Of a stretch of 64,000 bases of DNA, positions 63,170 to 64,000 are shown piece after piece. Below the pieces are notes generated by a model, which was given only the letters and a program-made list of their open reading frames with translations, did not search any database and had not been told where the DNA came from. The translations under genes were made by a program, and so were the position numbers. Position 1 is the stretch's first letter. Each line of letters begins with the position of its first letter. Source of the DNA: Vreelandella azerica (GTDB lineage Bacteria; Pseudomonadota; Gammaproteobacteria; Pseudomonadales; Halomonadaceae); contig NZ_JABFHI010000001.1 of the NCBI RefSeq assembly GCF_013112225.1, positions 372,001 through 436,000 of the forward strand. Reading direction: 5' to 3'.

Positions 63170-64000
63170 ATGAAGGCACAGACACCTGCCTGCCAGTTAC
63201 TGCAACGCTATCACCCCTCGTCTGGCCCCAATGCACCGGTTGTTGCCGTCGCACCCCCGTGGATGACTGGCTGGCGGCTCAGTTGCAGGGCGTGGTAAGT
63301 GCCGATCACAGTATTTTGCATGCCTACCGGCAGCGGGGCATTACCGCCGTTTCGCCCATGGAGGATGACAAAATGACAACACCCACGGGCTGGGTATTAT
63401 TCTGGCCGAAAACCCACCAGCTAGGTATCTGGTGGTTAACCTGGCTGTGCGAGCAGTTGCCGCCGGGCACGCCGTTGGAGGTCGTAGGTGAACATAACGG
63501 CGGTATCAAGCGCGTACCCAAAGTGCTGGAAGCGCTGGGTTTGCCGTGTGACAAGCTGGACAACGCGCGGCGCTGTTCCTTGTTTGCCACCCAGACCCAG
63601 GCCTTGCCTACGGCCAGCGCCGCTGCCTGGCAAACCTTCAATCTGCGCGATATGCAGTTGCATAGCCACCCTGGGGTCTTTGGCCACGGCAAGCTGGATG
63701 AAGGCACCGCGCTTTTGCTGGATACGCTGGAACGCCAGCTACAAGCAAACAAATTGCCCGGCACACTGCCAAGATGCCTGGATATCGGTTGCGGTGATGG
63801 CATTATCAGCACCTGGCTGGCTGAGCGCAGCCAAGAGGTAACCGCCGTCGATATCAATGCCTTCGCCCTTGAAGCCTGTCGTCGAACGCTGGCCGCCAAC
63901 CAGCTGACTGCCCGCGTGCTGGCCAGTGATGTGTATTCAGCCCTGGGCGATGAACAGTTTGATCTGATTATCAGTAACCCGCCGTTTCATCAGGAGCGGG
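63170..64000 (+). CDS. rsmC: 16S rRNA m2G1207 methyltransferase RsmC (frameshifted; runs off the right edge)
   Basis: RsmC methylates G1207 of 16S rRNA. The N-terminal half shows the inactive methyltransferase-like domain; then RDMQLHSHPGVFGHGKLDEGT (in parts), the SAM motif LDIGCGDGIIS, and the NPPFHQ motif that marks m2G enzymes just before the window ends. The frame breaks at the C5 run 63254-63258; one more C turns APPWMTGWRL into APPVDDWLAAQLQG. Follows cmoM by 40 bp in the same direction. Confidence 0.9.

Overview
The window is a stretch of chromosome from a gammaproteobacterium, most likely a member of the Halomonadaceae (Halomonas or a close relative). The reasons are the gene order rluE-nudJ-mnmA-hflD-purB divergent from a monomeric NADP isocitrate dehydrogenase, the block clpS-clpA-infA-bpt-aat-ftsK-lolA-rarA, a 180-kDa-type NAD glutamate dehydrogenase, and the codon and base usage throughout. 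The assignment is inference from protein family and synteny knowledge; no search was run.

Layout. 1-1250 is a graveyard of mobile DNA: the 3' end of a group II intron (maturase tail plus domains V/VI), an IS1182-type transposase relic, and a HigA-like regulator behind what looks like a HigB toxin stub. 1245-7352 (minus) is a housekeeping run: GNAT, roxA, purB, hflD, mnmA, nudJ, rluE. 7606-20695 holds icd, then the N-degron block (clpS, clpA, infA, bpt, aat), ftsK, lolA and rarA. 20950-38540 continues with a hemerythrin-like protein, murI, trmA, gdhB, pyrD, rmf, rlmL (rlmKL), a glutaredoxin-like protein, pdxB, htpX, alaA, an RbgA-like GTPase and msrB. 38666-39660 is a tRNA locus: three tandem tRNA-Glu/tRNA-Gly pairs separated by five imperfect ~76-nt tRNA-Gly-derived repeats. 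39812-43536 is an ABC-2 exporter pair with queF, a YdjA-type nitroreductase and a thioesterase-fold protein, followed by tRNA-Ser. 43804-47561 (minus) is cytochrome b561, a family 9 glycosyltransferase and a QseBC-like two-component system. 47581-48904 carries a 224-bp direct repeat of the sseA promoter and 5' end, spaced exactly 1100 bp apart, enclosing a ydhR-like gene and an IS5 relic. The right third has sseA, an EAL-CBS-GGDEF protein, an MCP, an NreB-like MFS exporter with a convergent NreA/CsoR-type repressor and a matching GC-box operator, a DUF2157 membrane protein, ppk2, a glycosyltransferase, katG with a readable promoter region, an orphan cheZ, cmoM and the start of rsmC.

How the genes connect. 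ClpS and ClpA (adaptor and unfoldase) sit beside Bpt and Aat, the two aminoacyl-protein transferases that make N-degrons. mnmA, rluE, trmA, rlmL, queF, cmoM and rsmC make tRNA/rRNA modification a strong theme, but this is scattered housekeeping rather than a system.

Data quality. At least 14 genes, including essential ones (ftsK, purB), are broken by about 20 single-base indels, nearly all deletions of one base in homopolymers of 4-7. The pattern points to sequencing error rather than gene decay, so I annotate those genes at full length and state where the frame breaks. I do not see a convincing novel defence or biosynthetic system. The most unusual signals are the tRNA-like repeats, the sseA duplication and the NreA-like repressor with its operator.
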